Assembly: GCF_018129985.1 (NCBI RefSeq)
Contig: NZ_JAFCKT010000003.1
Span: 62,001-126,000, forward strand
From: Bradyrhizobium sp. SZCCT0148
Lineage (GTDB): Bacteria > Pseudomonadota > Alphaproteobacteria > Rhizobiales > Xanthobacteraceae
DNA: 64,000 bases
Reading direction: 5' to 3'
Part shown: positions 16,177 through 24,701 of the stretch, in pieces
How positions within the stretch are numbered: position 1 is the stretch's first letter
How the letters are laid out: every line of letters starts with the position of its first letter
Notes under the pieces: model-generated
Told to the model about the DNA's origin: nothing
Database searches by the model: none
What the model saw: the letters and a program-made list of their open reading frames with translations, nothing else
Position numbers and translations under genes: made by a program

Positions 16177-16710
16177 CTATTTCACCGGCCGCTTCTCGAG
16201 CTTCCGTGCCAGCGTGCGCCGGTGCATGCCGAGCCTTCGTGCTGCTTCCGAGATGTTGAAATCGGTCTCGATCAGGGTCTGATGGATGCGCTCCCATTCC
16301 AGCGTCTTGATCGAGGTCGGTCGCGCGTCGAGTGCGACCTCGGTATTGCCGGCCGCCTTGGTGAAGGCGGCTTCGATGTCGTCGGTGTTGGAAGGCTTTG
16401 CGAGGTAGTGGCAGGCGCCGAGCTTGATCGCCTCCACGGCGGTCGAGATGCTGGCAAAGCCGGTCAGCACCACGATCAGCATATCAGGATCATGCGTGTG
16501 CAAGAGCTCGACGCAGGCCAGGCCTGAAGCGCCGCCGAGCTTGAGGTCGACCACGGCGTGGCCGAAAGAGCGTTCCTCCAGCACCTGCCGCACCTCCTCG
16601 ATCGAGGCGGCGAGCACCACCTCGTAGCCGCGGCGCTCGAACGAGCGCTTCAGCGTGCGTGCAAAACCCGCATCGTCCTCGACCACGATGAGCGAACGGT
16701 CAGGCGTCAA
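16177..16710 (-). CDS. RegA/PrrA/ActR-type response regulator
   Basis: The 177-residue protein has a receiver domain with the acidic pair VEDD (about 9-12), the phospho-acceptor in VVDLKLGG (Asp about 55), LTGFAS (Thr about 82) and the KP lysine (LAKP). A short linker leads to a Fis-type helix-turn-helix: NISEAARRLGMHRRTLARKL (about 151-170). This layout and the MHRRTL helix are diagnostic of the RegA/PrrA/ActR family, which controls respiration and nitrogen metabolism by redox state. It overlaps the kinase gene by 11 nt. It differs from canonical RegA in the final HTH residues, so it may be a paralogue of the main RegR. Confidence 0.85.
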   Translation of the reverse strand: MTPDRSLIVVEDDAGFARTLKRSFERRGYEVVLAASIEEVRQVLEERSFGHAVVDLKLGGASGLACVELLHTHDPDMLIVVLTGFASISTAVEAIKLGACHYLAKPSNTDDIEAAFTKAAGNTEVALDARPTSIKTLEWERIHQTLIETDFNISEAARRLGMHRRTLARKLEKRPVK

Positions 16711-18103
16711 AATTTCCTCCGATCGCGAGCATTGCGAGCGGCAGCGTGAGGCGCACGGTGGCGCCGCGCTTTCTGTGATTCTCGGCGGTCACGGTGCCGC
16801 CCAGCTTGCGCACCACATTCACCACCAGGAACAGGCCGAGCCCGCCGCCGGCGCGGCCCTTGCTCGACTGATAGGGCTTTCCGAGCTGTGCCAGCATGTC
16901 CGGCGCAAAGCCCGGGCCGCGGTCGCTGATCGACAGCACGAGATTGTCGCCCTCGCGCTCCGCGACGAGTTCGACCCAGTCGCGCGAGACCTCATAGGCG
17001 TTGTCGAGCACGTTGAAGATCACCTGCTTCAAAGCGACATCCGAGACGATCGCGACGTCCTCGCCAAAGGTGTTGACGAAGTAGAGCGTCCGCGCGGAGC
17101 GCGCGTCGCGCCACTCGTCGACCAGGGCGGTGACGAACGCCGTCACCGTCGTCGGCGACGAGCCTTCGCCTCGCGCCTCGCCCGCCGACACCAGAATGCC
17201 CGTCACGATCGACTTGCAGCGTTGCAGCGAGGTTTCCATCTCCGCGAGGTCCTCGGCAAGCTCCTGATCGGCGGCAAGATCAGGCATGCGGCGCCAGTCG
17301 CTGAGGATCACCGAGAGCGAGGCCAGCGGCGTGCCGAGCTCATGGGCTGCGCCGGAGGCGAGCAGACCCATGCGCACGATGTGGTCCTGCTCGGCCGCAT
17401 GCTGGCGCAGCGCGGCCAGATGCGCATCGCGCTCGCGCAAATTCCTGTTGATGCGGGTCACGAACACCACCAGCAGCACGGCGTTGAGCACGAAGCCCAG
17501 CAGCATGCCCGTGACGGTGAGGCTGTAGGTCTCGCTGAGAGGGTTCGGCGGCAAATCGAGCGGCCTGTAGGCCAGGGTCAGCCACACAAAGCTCGCGCAG
17601 GTCAGCGCGACCAGTGACCAGGTCGAGCGCGCATCGAGCAGCACCGCGCCGAGCGTCACCTGGAGCAGGAACAGCGAGGTGAAGGGATTGGTGGCGCCGC
17701 CGGAGAGGTAAAGCTGCGCGGTCAGCGCGGCGACATCTAGCATCAGAGCGACCAGCAGCTCGTTGTTGGTGATCGCGGCGCGATGGCGCACCCAGATCAG
17801 GCTGGAGACGTTGAGCAGCACCAGCGCGCCGATCACTGCGCCCATCCGCTCCAAGGGCAGGGGGATGCCGAGCCCAAAATGCACGCCGCCGATGGTGACG
17901 ATCTGGCCGATCACCGCGATCCAGCGCAACTGGATCAGCAGCGCCATGTTCTTGCGGTTGGTCTCGTCGTCAGTCGGCGCAGTGCCGATCAGCTCGCTGC
18001 GTGCGTCCGCCTGCGATTGCAGCGTGACGGCCAACCCGTCCTGCGCAAATGTGTGGGAAAGCGACTTCCCGTCGTCAGGTCGGCTCGACGATCGTTCCAG
18101 CAT
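16700..18103 (-). CDS. RegB/PrrB/ActS-type redox sensor histidine kinase
   Basis: The start at 18103 (MLERSSSRPDD) gives 467 residues with six predicted transmembrane helices. SGGATNPF between helices 3 and 4 is the GGxxNPF quinone-binding heptapeptide of RegB. The H-box is GAAHELGTPLASLSV, and the redox-active cysteine lies in SLQRCKSIVTGI. N- and G-boxes follow: FNVLDNAYEVSRDW, DRGPGFAPDM, GRAGGGLGLFLV. In this family an oxidised quinone pool and Cys oxidation shut off kinase activity. The gene overlaps SURF1 by 29 nt and sits at the end of the quinol oxidase cluster, so it may sense the quinone pool its neighbours drain. Confidence 0.88.
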   Translation of the reverse strand: MLERSSSRPDDGKSLSHTFAQDGLAVTLQSQADARSELIGTAPTDDETNRKNMALLIQLRWIAVIGQIVTIGGVHFGLGIPLPLERMGAVIGALVLLNVSSLIWVRHRAAITNNELLVALMLDVAALTAQLYLSGGATNPFTSLFLLQVTLGAVLLDARSTWSLVALTCASFVWLTLAYRPLDLPPNPLSETYSLTVTGMLLGFVLNAVLLVVFVTRINRNLRERDAHLAALRQHAAEQDHIVRMGLLASGAAHELGTPLASLSVILSDWRRMPDLAADQELAEDLAEMETSLQRCKSIVTGILVSAGEARGEGSSPTTVTAFVTALVDEWRDARSARTLYFVNTFGEDVAIVSDVALKQVIFNVLDNAYEVSRDWVELVAEREGDNLVLSISDRGPGFAPDMLAQLGKPYQSSKGRAGGGLGLFLVVNVVRKLGGTVTAENHRKRGATVRLTLPLAMLAIGGNFDA

Positions 18104-18923
18104 CTGATCCCGTCCTGCGGGCGACAGCATCGGTGCCGCCAGCCTGTTCGTGGACGAAGCGTTTGCGGCGGAACAGCCCGCCGCCGAATGTGACGAAGAG
18201 TCGACCTGCCAGCATGAAAGCCAGGGCAAACCACGTCAGGGCATAGATCAGGTGGTTATTTGGAAAGCTGATCACGGTCAATCCGCCGATCGGCCCGCCC
18301 GCGGATTGTGATCGGGCATCGGCATCGACGAAGAACGGCGCAACCTCGTGCAGATCGCGGGCCGTCGCAATCGCGGCGACATCGCGAGAATACCAGCGGT
18401 TGTGCTGGGGCACGTTGTTCCGGAGGAAGCCGCCTTTCGGCTCCGAGATGCGGAGCAGGCCGGTGATCTCGACCTGACCGTCCGGATTGCCGTCCCGGCG
18501 CGTCGATGCGTCGCGCCGCTCCGATGGCACGAAGCCGCGGTTGATCAGGACCTGCGTGCCATCGTCGCGCTGGAGCGGTGTCAGCACCCAAAAGCCCGGG
18601 CCCCCCTCGGTGACAGCCTGCACCAGGGTCTCGCGGTCATGCAGGAAGCGGCCTTGAAGGCTGACATGCCTGTATTCGTCGTTGGCGGCGCTGACCGCAG
18701 GCCATGAAGCGGGCGAGGGGATCGGCTGGGCCGGGGCGTGGACGCGCTGCTCGACGCGGTCGATCAGGGCCAGCTTCCAGGCACGGCGCTCGATCTGCCA
18801 GATTCCGAGCGCGATCAGAAGTGCGAAGGCCGCGAGCGAAAGAACCGTGAGCCACAAGGAGGGGCGAGCAGCCTTGCGGGGCGCGCCCTCTGCCTTGTCC
18901 GTCACGGTCCCGGTATCGCTCAC
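18075..18923 (-). CDS. SURF1 family oxidase assembly protein
   Basis: The 282-residue protein has one N-terminal transmembrane helix (LWLTVLSLAAFALLIALGIW) followed directly by Q-IERR.WK, the SURF1 signature. A periplasmic domain (GFWVLTPLQRDDGTQVLINR) and a C-terminal helix NHLIYALTWFALAFML complete the fold. SURF1 assists heme insertion into heme-copper oxidases. The GTG at 18923 overlaps the cyoD stop as GTGA, so this start is preferred over an ATG inside cyoD. Its position implies service to the bo3 oxidase. Confidence 0.88.
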   Translation of the reverse strand: MSDTGTVTDKAEGAPRKAARPSLWLTVLSLAAFALLIALGIWQIERRAWKLALIDRVEQRVHAPAQPIPSPASWPAVSAANDEYRHVSLQGRFLHDRETLVQAVTEGGPGFWVLTPLQRDDGTQVLINRGFVPSERRDASTRRDGNPDGQVEITGLLRISEPKGGFLRNNVPQHNRWYSRDVAAIATARDLHEVAPFFVDADARSQSAGGPIGGLTVISFPNNHLIYALTWFALAFMLAGRLFVTFGGGLFRRKRFVHEQAGGTDAVARRTGSDAGTIVEPT

Positions 18924-19300
18924 TTCATTCCCGTCATTTCGTGCATCGGCATCATGTTGCTGTTGAGGTGGCTCATCACCCACAGCGAACCCGACAGCGC
19001 GATCACCACCATGACAATGGTGAAGATCAGCGCCATCATCGTCCAGCCGTTCTCCGACGCCGTGTTCATGTGCAGGAAGTAGATCATGTGGACGACGATC
19101 TGCACCACGGCGAAGACCATGATCACCAGCGCGGTGATCTGCTTGCTCGGCAGCGCGCCGCTCATCACCAGCCAGAACGGAATTGCGGTCAGCACCACCG
19201 AGAGCACGAAGCCGAGCATGTAGGTCGAGAACGTGCCGTGGGCGTGGCTGTCGCCGTGGTGATGGTCGTCCGCGTGCGCGGCGCGGGTATCGGTGCTCAT
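18920..19300 (-). CDS. cyoD: cytochrome bo3 quinol oxidase subunit IV
   Basis: The 126-residue protein has a His-rich N-terminus (ADDHHHGDSHAHG) and three transmembrane helices: TYMLGFVLSVVLTAIPFWLV, ITALVIMVFAVVQIVVHMIYFL and TMMALIFTIVMVVIALSGSLWV. These match CyoD in size and topology. The ATG at 19300 overlaps the cyoC stop by 4 nt. CyoD is non-catalytic and helps assemble the CuB site. Confidence 0.93.
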   Translation of the reverse strand: MSTDTRAAHADDHHHGDSHAHGTFSTYMLGFVLSVVLTAIPFWLVMSGALPSKQITALVIMVFAVVQIVVHMIYFLHMNTASENGWTMMALIFTIVMVVIALSGSLWVMSHLNSNMMPMHEMTGMK

Positions 19301-19926
19301 CGCAGAACTCCCAGGAGGTAGACGAAGGTGAAGACGCCGATCCAGACCACGTCGAGGAAGTGCCAGAACATCGACAGGCACATCAGGCGGCGGCGATTTG
19401 CCTCGATCAGGCCGAACTTCTGCACCTGCACCATCAGCGTCACCAGCCAGATCAGGCCGCAGGAGACGTGCAGGCCGTGGGTTCCGACCAGGGTGAAGAA
19501 CGCCGACAGGAAGGCGCTGCGCTGGGGCGTCGCACCCTCGTGGATCATGTGGGCGAACTCGGTGAGCTCGATGCCGATGAAGGCGAGGCCGAACAGGCCG
19601 GTGATCGCCAGCCAGACCTGCGTCTGAGCGACCTTGTTCTGCTGCATCGTCAGCATGGCAAAGCCGTAGGTGATCGACGACAGCAGCAGCATCGAGGTGT
19701 TCACCGCGACCAGGTTCAGGTCGAACAGGTCCTTCGGCGCCGGGCCGGCGGCATAATTGCCGCCGAGCACGCCGAAAGTGGCGAACAGGATCGCGAAGAT
19801 GAGACAGTCGCTCATCAGGTAGATCCAGAAGCCGAGCGAGGTGCTGTAGCCTTCCGGATGCGGATGTTCGTCGGCGAGGTAGAAGACCGGCTCGCCGGAT
19901 TGGGTGGATTGGACAGCGACAGTCAT
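19297..19926 (-). CDS. cyoC: cytochrome bo3 quinol oxidase subunit III
   Basis: The 209-residue polytopic protein shows the COX3 family pattern with five helices, including LGFWIYLMSDCLIFAILFAT, the E-L-T-E-F region and THGLHVSCGLIWLVTLMV. It is the correct size for CyoC, which lacks the first two helices of mitochondrial COX3. It begins immediately after the cyoB stop with no gap, so the genes are coupled. Confidence 0.95.
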   Translation of the reverse strand: MTVAVQSTQSGEPVFYLADEHPHPEGYSTSLGFWIYLMSDCLIFAILFATFGVLGGNYAAGPAPKDLFDLNLVAVNTSMLLLSSITYGFAMLTMQQNKVAQTQVWLAITGLFGLAFIGIELTEFAHMIHEGATPQRSAFLSAFFTLVGTHGLHVSCGLIWLVTLMVQVQKFGLIEANRRRLMCLSMFWHFLDVVWIGVFTFVYLLGVLR

Positions 19927-21924
19927 TTACTTGGCTCCGGCGAGCAGTTTGGTGCGCGCGTCCTCGGCCCGGATGACGTCTTCAGCCGGAATGTCGAAGT
20001 CGCGGTGATAATTGAAGGTGTGGCCGATGCCGACGACGAGGAGCCCGGCGAAGCTCAATGCGGCCAGCCACCACATGTACCAGATCAGGCCGAACCCCAT
20101 CGCAGTCGCGAGGCCGGCAAGGATGATGCCGGTGCCGGTGCTGCTGGGCATGTGGATCGGCTTGAATCCGGTCAGCGGACGCTGGTAGCCGCGTCTCTTC
20201 ATGTCCCACCACGCGTCATTGTCGTGAACGACGGGGGTGAAGGCGAAGTTGTAGTCCGGCGGCGGCGACGATGTCGCCCATTCCAGCGTGCGTGCATCCC
20301 AGGGATCGCCGGTGACGTCCTTGAGCTGCTCGCGCTTGAGGAAGGAGACCGCGAATTGCACCAGCATCGAGAGGATACCGAGGAAGACGAGGAAGGCGCC
20401 GATCCCGGCGATGATGAACCAGATCTGCAGGCTCGGATCGTCGAACACGCGCAGCCGGCGAGTCACGCCCATCAGGCCGAGCACGTAGAGCGGCATGAAG
20501 GCGAGGTAGAAGCCGGTGACCCAGAACCAGAACGACATCTTGCCCCAGAATGGATCGAGCTTGAAGCCGAAGGCCTTCGGGAACCAGTAGTTGATGCCGG
20601 CGAACGCGCCGAACACCACGCCGCCGATGATGACGTTGTGAAAGTGCGCGATCAGGAACAGGCTGTTGTGCAGCACGAAGTCGGCCGGCGGTACCGCGAG
20701 CAGCACGCCGGTCATGCCGCCGATGACGAAGGTCAGCATGAACGCGATCGTCCACATCATCGGCAGCTCGTAGCGGATACGGCCGCGATACATCGTGAAC
20801 AGCCAGTTGAACATCTTCGCGCCCGTCGGGATCGAGATGATCATCGTGGTGATGCCGAAGAACGAGTTGACGCTGGCGCCCGAACCCATCGTGAAGAAGT
20901 GGTGCAGCCAGACCAGGTACGACAGGATGGTGATGACGACCGTGGCGTACACCATCGAGGTGTAGCCGAACAGTCGCTTGCCGGAGAAGGTCGAGGTCAC
21001 CTCGGAGAAGATGCCGAACGCCGGGAGAACCAGGATGTAGACCTCGGGATGGCCCCAGATCCAGATCAGGTTCACGTACATCATCGGGCTGCCGCCGAAA
21101 TCGTTCGTGAAGAAGTTGGTGCCGACGTAGCGGTCGAGCGTGAGCAGCGCGAGCACGACGGTCAGGACGGGGAAGGAAGCGACGATCAGGACGTTGGTGC
21201 AGAGCGAGGTCCAGGTGAACACCGGCATCTTCATCATGGTCATGCCGGGGCATCGCAGCTTGACGATGGTGCAGATCAGGTTGATCCCGGACAGCGTCGT
21301 TCCGACGCCGGCGACCTGCAAACCCCAGATGTAATAGTCGACGCCGACGTCAGGACTGTAGCCGATGTTGGACAGCGGCGGATAAGCCAGCCAGCCGGTG
21401 CGGGCAAATTCGCCGATGAACAGCGAGGCCATCACCAGCACCGCGCCGCCGACCGTCATCCAGAAGCTGAAATTGTTCAGGAAGGGGAACGACACGTCGC
21501 GCGCGCCGATCTGGAGCGGCACCACATAGTTCATCAAGCCGGTCACCAGCGGCATCGCCACGAAAAAGATCATGATCACGCCGTGGGCGGTGAAGACCTG
21601 ATCGTAGTGATGGGCGTTGAGGTAGCCTTCGGAACCACCAAAAGCCAGCGCCTGCTGCAACCGCATCATGAGCGCGTCGGCGAAGCCGCGCAGCAGCATC
21701 ACGATGCCGAGGATCATGTACATGATGCCGATGCGCTTGTGGTCCACGGTGGTGAACCATTCGCGCCAGAGATAACCCCAGAGGCGGAGATAGGTCAGGC
21801 CGGCGAGCATGACGAGGCCGCCGGTTGCCACCACCGCGAAGGTGCCGACGACGATCGGCTCGTGCAACGGCAAGGATTCGATGGTGAGCCGGCCGAAGAT
21901 GAGCTTGAGAAGATCAGGAGACAT
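19927..21924 (-). CDS. cyoB: cytochrome bo3 quinol oxidase subunit I
   Basis: The 665-residue catalytic subunit has [17 protein letters not shown] with the low-spin heme ligand, and [15 protein letters not shown] with the CuB histidine and the proton-channel glutamate. [10 protein letters not shown] holds the other two CuB histidines, and [12 protein letters not shown] the two C-terminal heme ligands. It oxidises ubiquinol, reduces O2 to water and pumps protons across the inner membrane. Its length of about 660 residues, with N- and C-terminal extra helices, distinguishes it from aa3 cytochrome c oxidase subunit I. Confidence 0.96.
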   Translation of the reverse strand: MSPDLLKLIFGRLTIESLPLHEPIVVGTFAVVATGGLVMLAGLTYLRLWGYLWREWFTTVDHKRIGIMYMILGIVMLLRGFADALMMRLQQALAFGGSEGYLNAHHYDQVFTAHGVIMIFFVAMPLVTGLMNYVVPLQIGARDVSFPFLNNFSFWMTVGGAVLVMASLFIGEFARTGWLAYPPLSNIGYSPDVGVDYYIWGLQVAGVGTTLSGINLICTIVKLRCPGMTMMKMPVFTWTSLCTNVLIVASFPVLTVVLALLTLDRYVGTNFFTNDFGGSPMMYVNLIWIWGHPEVYILVLPAFGIFSEVTSTFSGKRLFGYTSMVYATVVITILSYLVWLHHFFTMGSGASVNSFFGITTMIISIPTGAKMFNWLFTMYRGRIRYELPMMWTIAFMLTFVIGGMTGVLLAVPPADFVLHNSLFLIAHFHNVIIGGVVFGAFAGINYWFPKAFGFKLDPFWGKMSFWFWVTGFYLAFMPLYVLGLMGVTRRLRVFDDPSLQIWFIIAGIGAFLVFLGILSMLVQFAVSFLKREQLKDVTGDPWDARTLEWATSSPPPDYNFAFTPVVHDNDAWWDMKRRGYQRPLTGFKPIHMPSSTGTGIILAGLATAMGFGLIWYMWWLAALSFAGLLVVGIGHTFNYHRDFDIPAEDVIRAEDARTKLLAGAK

Positions 21925-21936
21925 GCGGGAATCTCT

Positions 21937-23097
21937 TTAGGAGTCTGACTTCGGACGCAGTCCGAGCAAGAAGGACGAGGACTTGAGCGGCGTGAAGCTC
22001 GGCCGCTTCAGGCCTGCGCCGAGCAGCGGCGCCATGTCGACGGGAGCCGTGATCGACGCCGTGGTCTTGCCTTGCGGCGCATCGGGCGTGCAGGTGCCTG
22101 CGACGAAGCTCGGCTCGGGTCCGAGCGCCGTGCCGCGGCGGGCGTATTTGTCGTAAGCCAGCGGCAGCGTGTTGTTCAGGCCCTCATGGCCGTTGCCGCC
22201 CTTGGCGTCGATCGCCATCATCTCGCTCTGGCACATCTTGCCGGTCTCGACGCACATGTTGAGGATCAGGCGATAGAGGTCGGCATCGACGGTGCCCCAG
22301 CGTCGTACGGGCTCGTTCTCGCTGGGCTTCTCGAGCTGGAGATATTCGGCGCGGCCGAGCGAGCCGCCGGCCGATTTGGCGCTGGCGACCCAGGCGTCAA
22401 AACCCTTGTCGTCGAGGCCCTGGAAGTTGAAGCGCATGCCGGAGAAGCCGGCACCGCTGTAGTTGGCCGAGAAGCCCTTGTAGCTGCCTGCGTGGTTCAC
22501 CACCGCGTGGAGCTTGGTCTCCATGCCCGGCATCGCGTAGATCTGGCCGGCGAGCGCGGGGATGTAGAACGAGTTCATCACCGAGGACGCGGTGATGCGG
22601 AATGTGATCGGACGATCGACCGGAGCTGCGAGCTCGTTGACGGTGGCGATGCCGTAGTCCGGATAGATGAAGAGCCACTTCCAGTCGAGCGCGACGACGT
22701 CGACCTCGAGCGGAGCCTTGGACTGGTCCACGGCGCGGTCGGCATGGATGCGGCCGAGCGTGCGATAGGGGTCGAGCAGGTGCGTGCCCATCCAGGTCAG
22801 CGCGCCGAGGCAGACGATGATCAGCAGCGGTGCCGACCAGATCACCAGCTCGAGCGCCGTCGAGTGATCCCATTCCGGCTCGTAGCGAGCGTCCGTGTTG
22901 GACTGGCGATAGCGCCAGGCGAACAGCACCGTCAGCGCCATCACGGGGACGACGATGAGCAGCATCAGGACGGTCGAGATGATAACGAGGTCGCGCTGTT
23001 GGGCTGCGATATCGCCGGCTGGCGCCAGCACAACGCAGTCGCAGCCGCTGAGCGCAGCAGCCAGAGGTAGTAGCGCCAGGATCTTGAGACGAGACAC
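21937..23097 (-). CDS. cyoA: cytochrome bo3 quinol oxidase subunit II (lipoprotein)
   Basis: The 386-residue protein has a lipoprotein signal peptide (LAALLPLAAALSGC-like lipobox, here AAALSGC at about 14-20) and two transmembrane helices. A cupredoxin domain follows with SSVMNSFYIPALAGQIYAMP. The CuA ligands of cytochrome c oxidases are absent, as expected for a quinol oxidase. The C-terminal extension (about 330-386) is longer than in E. coli CyoA. The start is GTG. It is the first gene of cyoABCD-SURF1-sensor-regulator, and a palindromic site lies about 70 nt upstream. Confidence 0.94.
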   Translation of the reverse strand: MSRLKILALLPLAAALSGCDCVVLAPAGDIAAQQRDLVIISTVLMLLIVVPVMALTVLFAWRYRQSNTDARYEPEWDHSTALELVIWSAPLLIIVCLGALTWMGTHLLDPYRTLGRIHADRAVDQSKAPLEVDVVALDWKWLFIYPDYGIATVNELAAPVDRPITFRITASSVMNSFYIPALAGQIYAMPGMETKLHAVVNHAGSYKGFSANYSGAGFSGMRFNFQGLDDKGFDAWVASAKSAGGSLGRAEYLQLEKPSENEPVRRWGTVDADLYRLILNMCVETGKMCQSEMMAIDAKGGNGHEGLNNTLPLAYDKYARRGTALGPEPSFVAGTCTPDAPQGKTTASITAPVDMAPLLGAGLKRPSFTPLKSSSFLLGLRPKSDS

Positions 23098-23163
23098 GGG
23101 CCGAGCCTTTGAGAATGAGTTTCTTTTGCGGAGCCAACGGGTAGCTGCGGCGCAACAGTCCGG

Positions 23164-23186
23164 ACATTGGACAATTTGTCCAATGT
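23164..23186. promoter_or_regulatory. perfect 23-bp palindrome between cyoA and the MFS gene
   Basis: ACATTGGACAA (23164-23174), a central T, and TTGTCCAATGT (23176-23186) form perfect 11-bp arms. It lies 67 nt upstream of cyoA and 93 nt upstream of the divergent MFS start. It looks like a dimeric repressor or activator site; the cognate regulator is unknown. Confidence 0.65.
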
Positions 23187-23278
23187 TGCAGTGCGGAATG
23201 CTGGGTCAGACAAAGGCGGATTGCCTGGCGCCCCGCCGGGCGGTCGGCATTGGTTATCAAGACGTTAAGGGCGCACGC

Positions 23279-24607
23279 ATGGCGACGGCACACACCCCGG
23301 TATTGGCAAAGACCCCCTCGGGCGAGCACGGCCACGACCTCGCCAGTCCGGGCGAGATCGCCATCGGCGTCATCATCGGCCGCACCTCGGAATTCTTTGA
23401 CTTTTTCGTCTTCGCGATTGCCTCGGTGATCGTGTTCCCGCGCCTGGTCTTCCCGTTCACGAGCGAGCTGACCGGCACCTTCTATACCTTCATGATCTTC
23501 GCGCTGGCCTTCATGGCGCGGCCGATCGGCACCGTCATTTTCATGACCGTCGACCGGGAATACGGCAAGACCGCCAAGCTGATCTCGGCGCTGTTCCTGC
23601 TCGGCACTGCCACCGTCGCCATTGCGTTCTTGCCGAGCTACAAAGAGATCGGCAGCGCGGCGATCTGGCTGCTCGCGCTGGCGCGTATCGCGCAGGGTCT
23701 GGCCTGGGGCGGCGCCTGGGACGGCATGGCTTCGCTGCTGGCGCTGAACGCGCCGCCTTCCAAGCGCGGCTGGTACGCGATGGTGCCGCAGCTCGGCGCC
23801 CCGCTCGGGCTGATCGTGGCGAGCGCGCTGTTCGCCTATTTCGCCGGCAATCTCTCGGCCGACGATTTCTTCGACTGGGGCTGGCGCTATCCCTTCTTCG
23901 TCGCGTTCGCCATCAACGTGGTGGCGCTGTTCGCTCGCCTGCGCATGGTGACGACGGCGGAATACGCCTCGCTGTTCGAGACCCGCGAATTGCAGCCCGC
24001 GCGCATTTCCGAGACCGTCGCTCGCGAAGGCCAGAACATCATGCTGGGCGCGTTCGCGCCGCTCGCCAGCTTTGCGCTGTTTCACATGGTCACGGTGTTT
24101 CCGCTGTCCTGGGTGTTCCTGTTCACCCGCGAAAGCCCGGTGCGCTTCCTGATCATCGAGATCGTCGCTGCCGTGTTCGGCGTCGGCGCGATTGTGGCCT
24201 CCGGCATCATCGCCGACCGTGTGGGACGCAAGTCGCTGTTGATGGGATCGGCGATCGCGATCGCGATCTACAGCGGCTTTGCCCCGCAGCTGCTCGACGC
24301 CGGCGCGTTCGGCGAGACCATCTACATGGTGATCGGCTTCATCCTGCTCGGCCTGTCCTTTGGCCAGTCTTCGGGCGCGATCGCCTCGAGCTTCAAGCAG
24401 ACCTATCGCTATACGGCGTCCGCGCTGACGTCGGACATGGCCTGGCTGTTCGGCGCCGGCTTCGCTCCGCTGGTCGCGCTGCTGCTCGCCACCAATCTCG
24501 GCGTCATCGCCTCGGGCGCCTATCTGCTGTCAGGCGCGTTCTGGACGCTGCTCGCGCTCTGGCTCAGCGGCCAGCGCGAGGCCGGCGATATGGACGCGGG
24601 GCGTTAG
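23279..24607 (+). CDS. MFS transporter (proline/betaine/metabolite:H+ symporter-like)
   Basis: The 442-residue protein has about 12 transmembrane helices. GRTSEFFDFFVFAIASVIVF in the first helix and FMARPIGTVIF..DREYGK correspond to the sugar/metabolite MFS family that includes ProP, KgtP and ShiA, with the loop 2-3 motif altered. A second conserved loop, GIIADRVGRKSLLMG, is present at about 310-325. The start at 23279 (MATAHTPVLAK) is chosen because upstream sequence holds the palindrome. Substrate cannot be told from sequence. It is divergent from the oxidase operon. Confidence 0.8.
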   Translation: MATAHTPVLAKTPSGEHGHDLASPGEIAIGVIIGRTSEFFDFFVFAIASVIVFPRLVFPFTSELTGTFYTFMIFALAFMARPIGTVIFMTVDREYGKTAKLISALFLLGTATVAIAFLPSYKEIGSAAIWLLALARIAQGLAWGGAWDGMASLLALNAPPSKRGWYAMVPQLGAPLGLIVASALFAYFAGNLSADDFFDWGWRYPFFVAFAINVVALFARLRMVTTAEYASLFETRELQPARISETVAREGQNIMLGAFAPLASFALFHMVTVFPLSWVFLFTRESPVRFLIIEIVAAVFGVGAIVASGIIADRVGRKSLLMGSAIAIAIYSGFAPQLLDAGAFGETIYMVIGFILLGLSFGQSSGAIASSFKQTYRYTASALTSDMAWLFGAGFAPLVALLLATNLGVIASGAYLLSGAFWTLLALWLSGQREAGDMDAGR

Positions 24608-24644
24608 GGCTCGCGCGGTAGTCACACAACAGATGCCTTTGTGG

Positions 24645-24686
24645 CTCTGGATCCCGGGTTCGTGCTCAGCGCGCCCCGGGATGACG
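24645..24686. repeat. intergenic inverted repeat (GGATCCCGGGTTC/CCCCGGGATGACG)
   Basis: CTGGATCCCGGGTTCGTGCT pairs with GCGCCCCGGGATGACG. It is a half-size relative of 28582-28682. Confidence 0.5.
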
Positions 24687-24701
24687 TGCGCTTCGCGCAC
24701 G

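Noticed and set aside
19183-21948. 921-codon open frame on the plus strand opposite cyoB-cyoC
   Set aside because: It is the mirror frame of strongly conserved oxidase genes, has Asp/His/Glu/Arg-rich composition with no domain and no ribosome site.
22397-24085. 562-codon minus-strand frame across cyoA and the MFS gene
   Set aside because: It spans two unrelated genes and the palindrome; composition is Arg/His/Glu-rich and lacks any domain.
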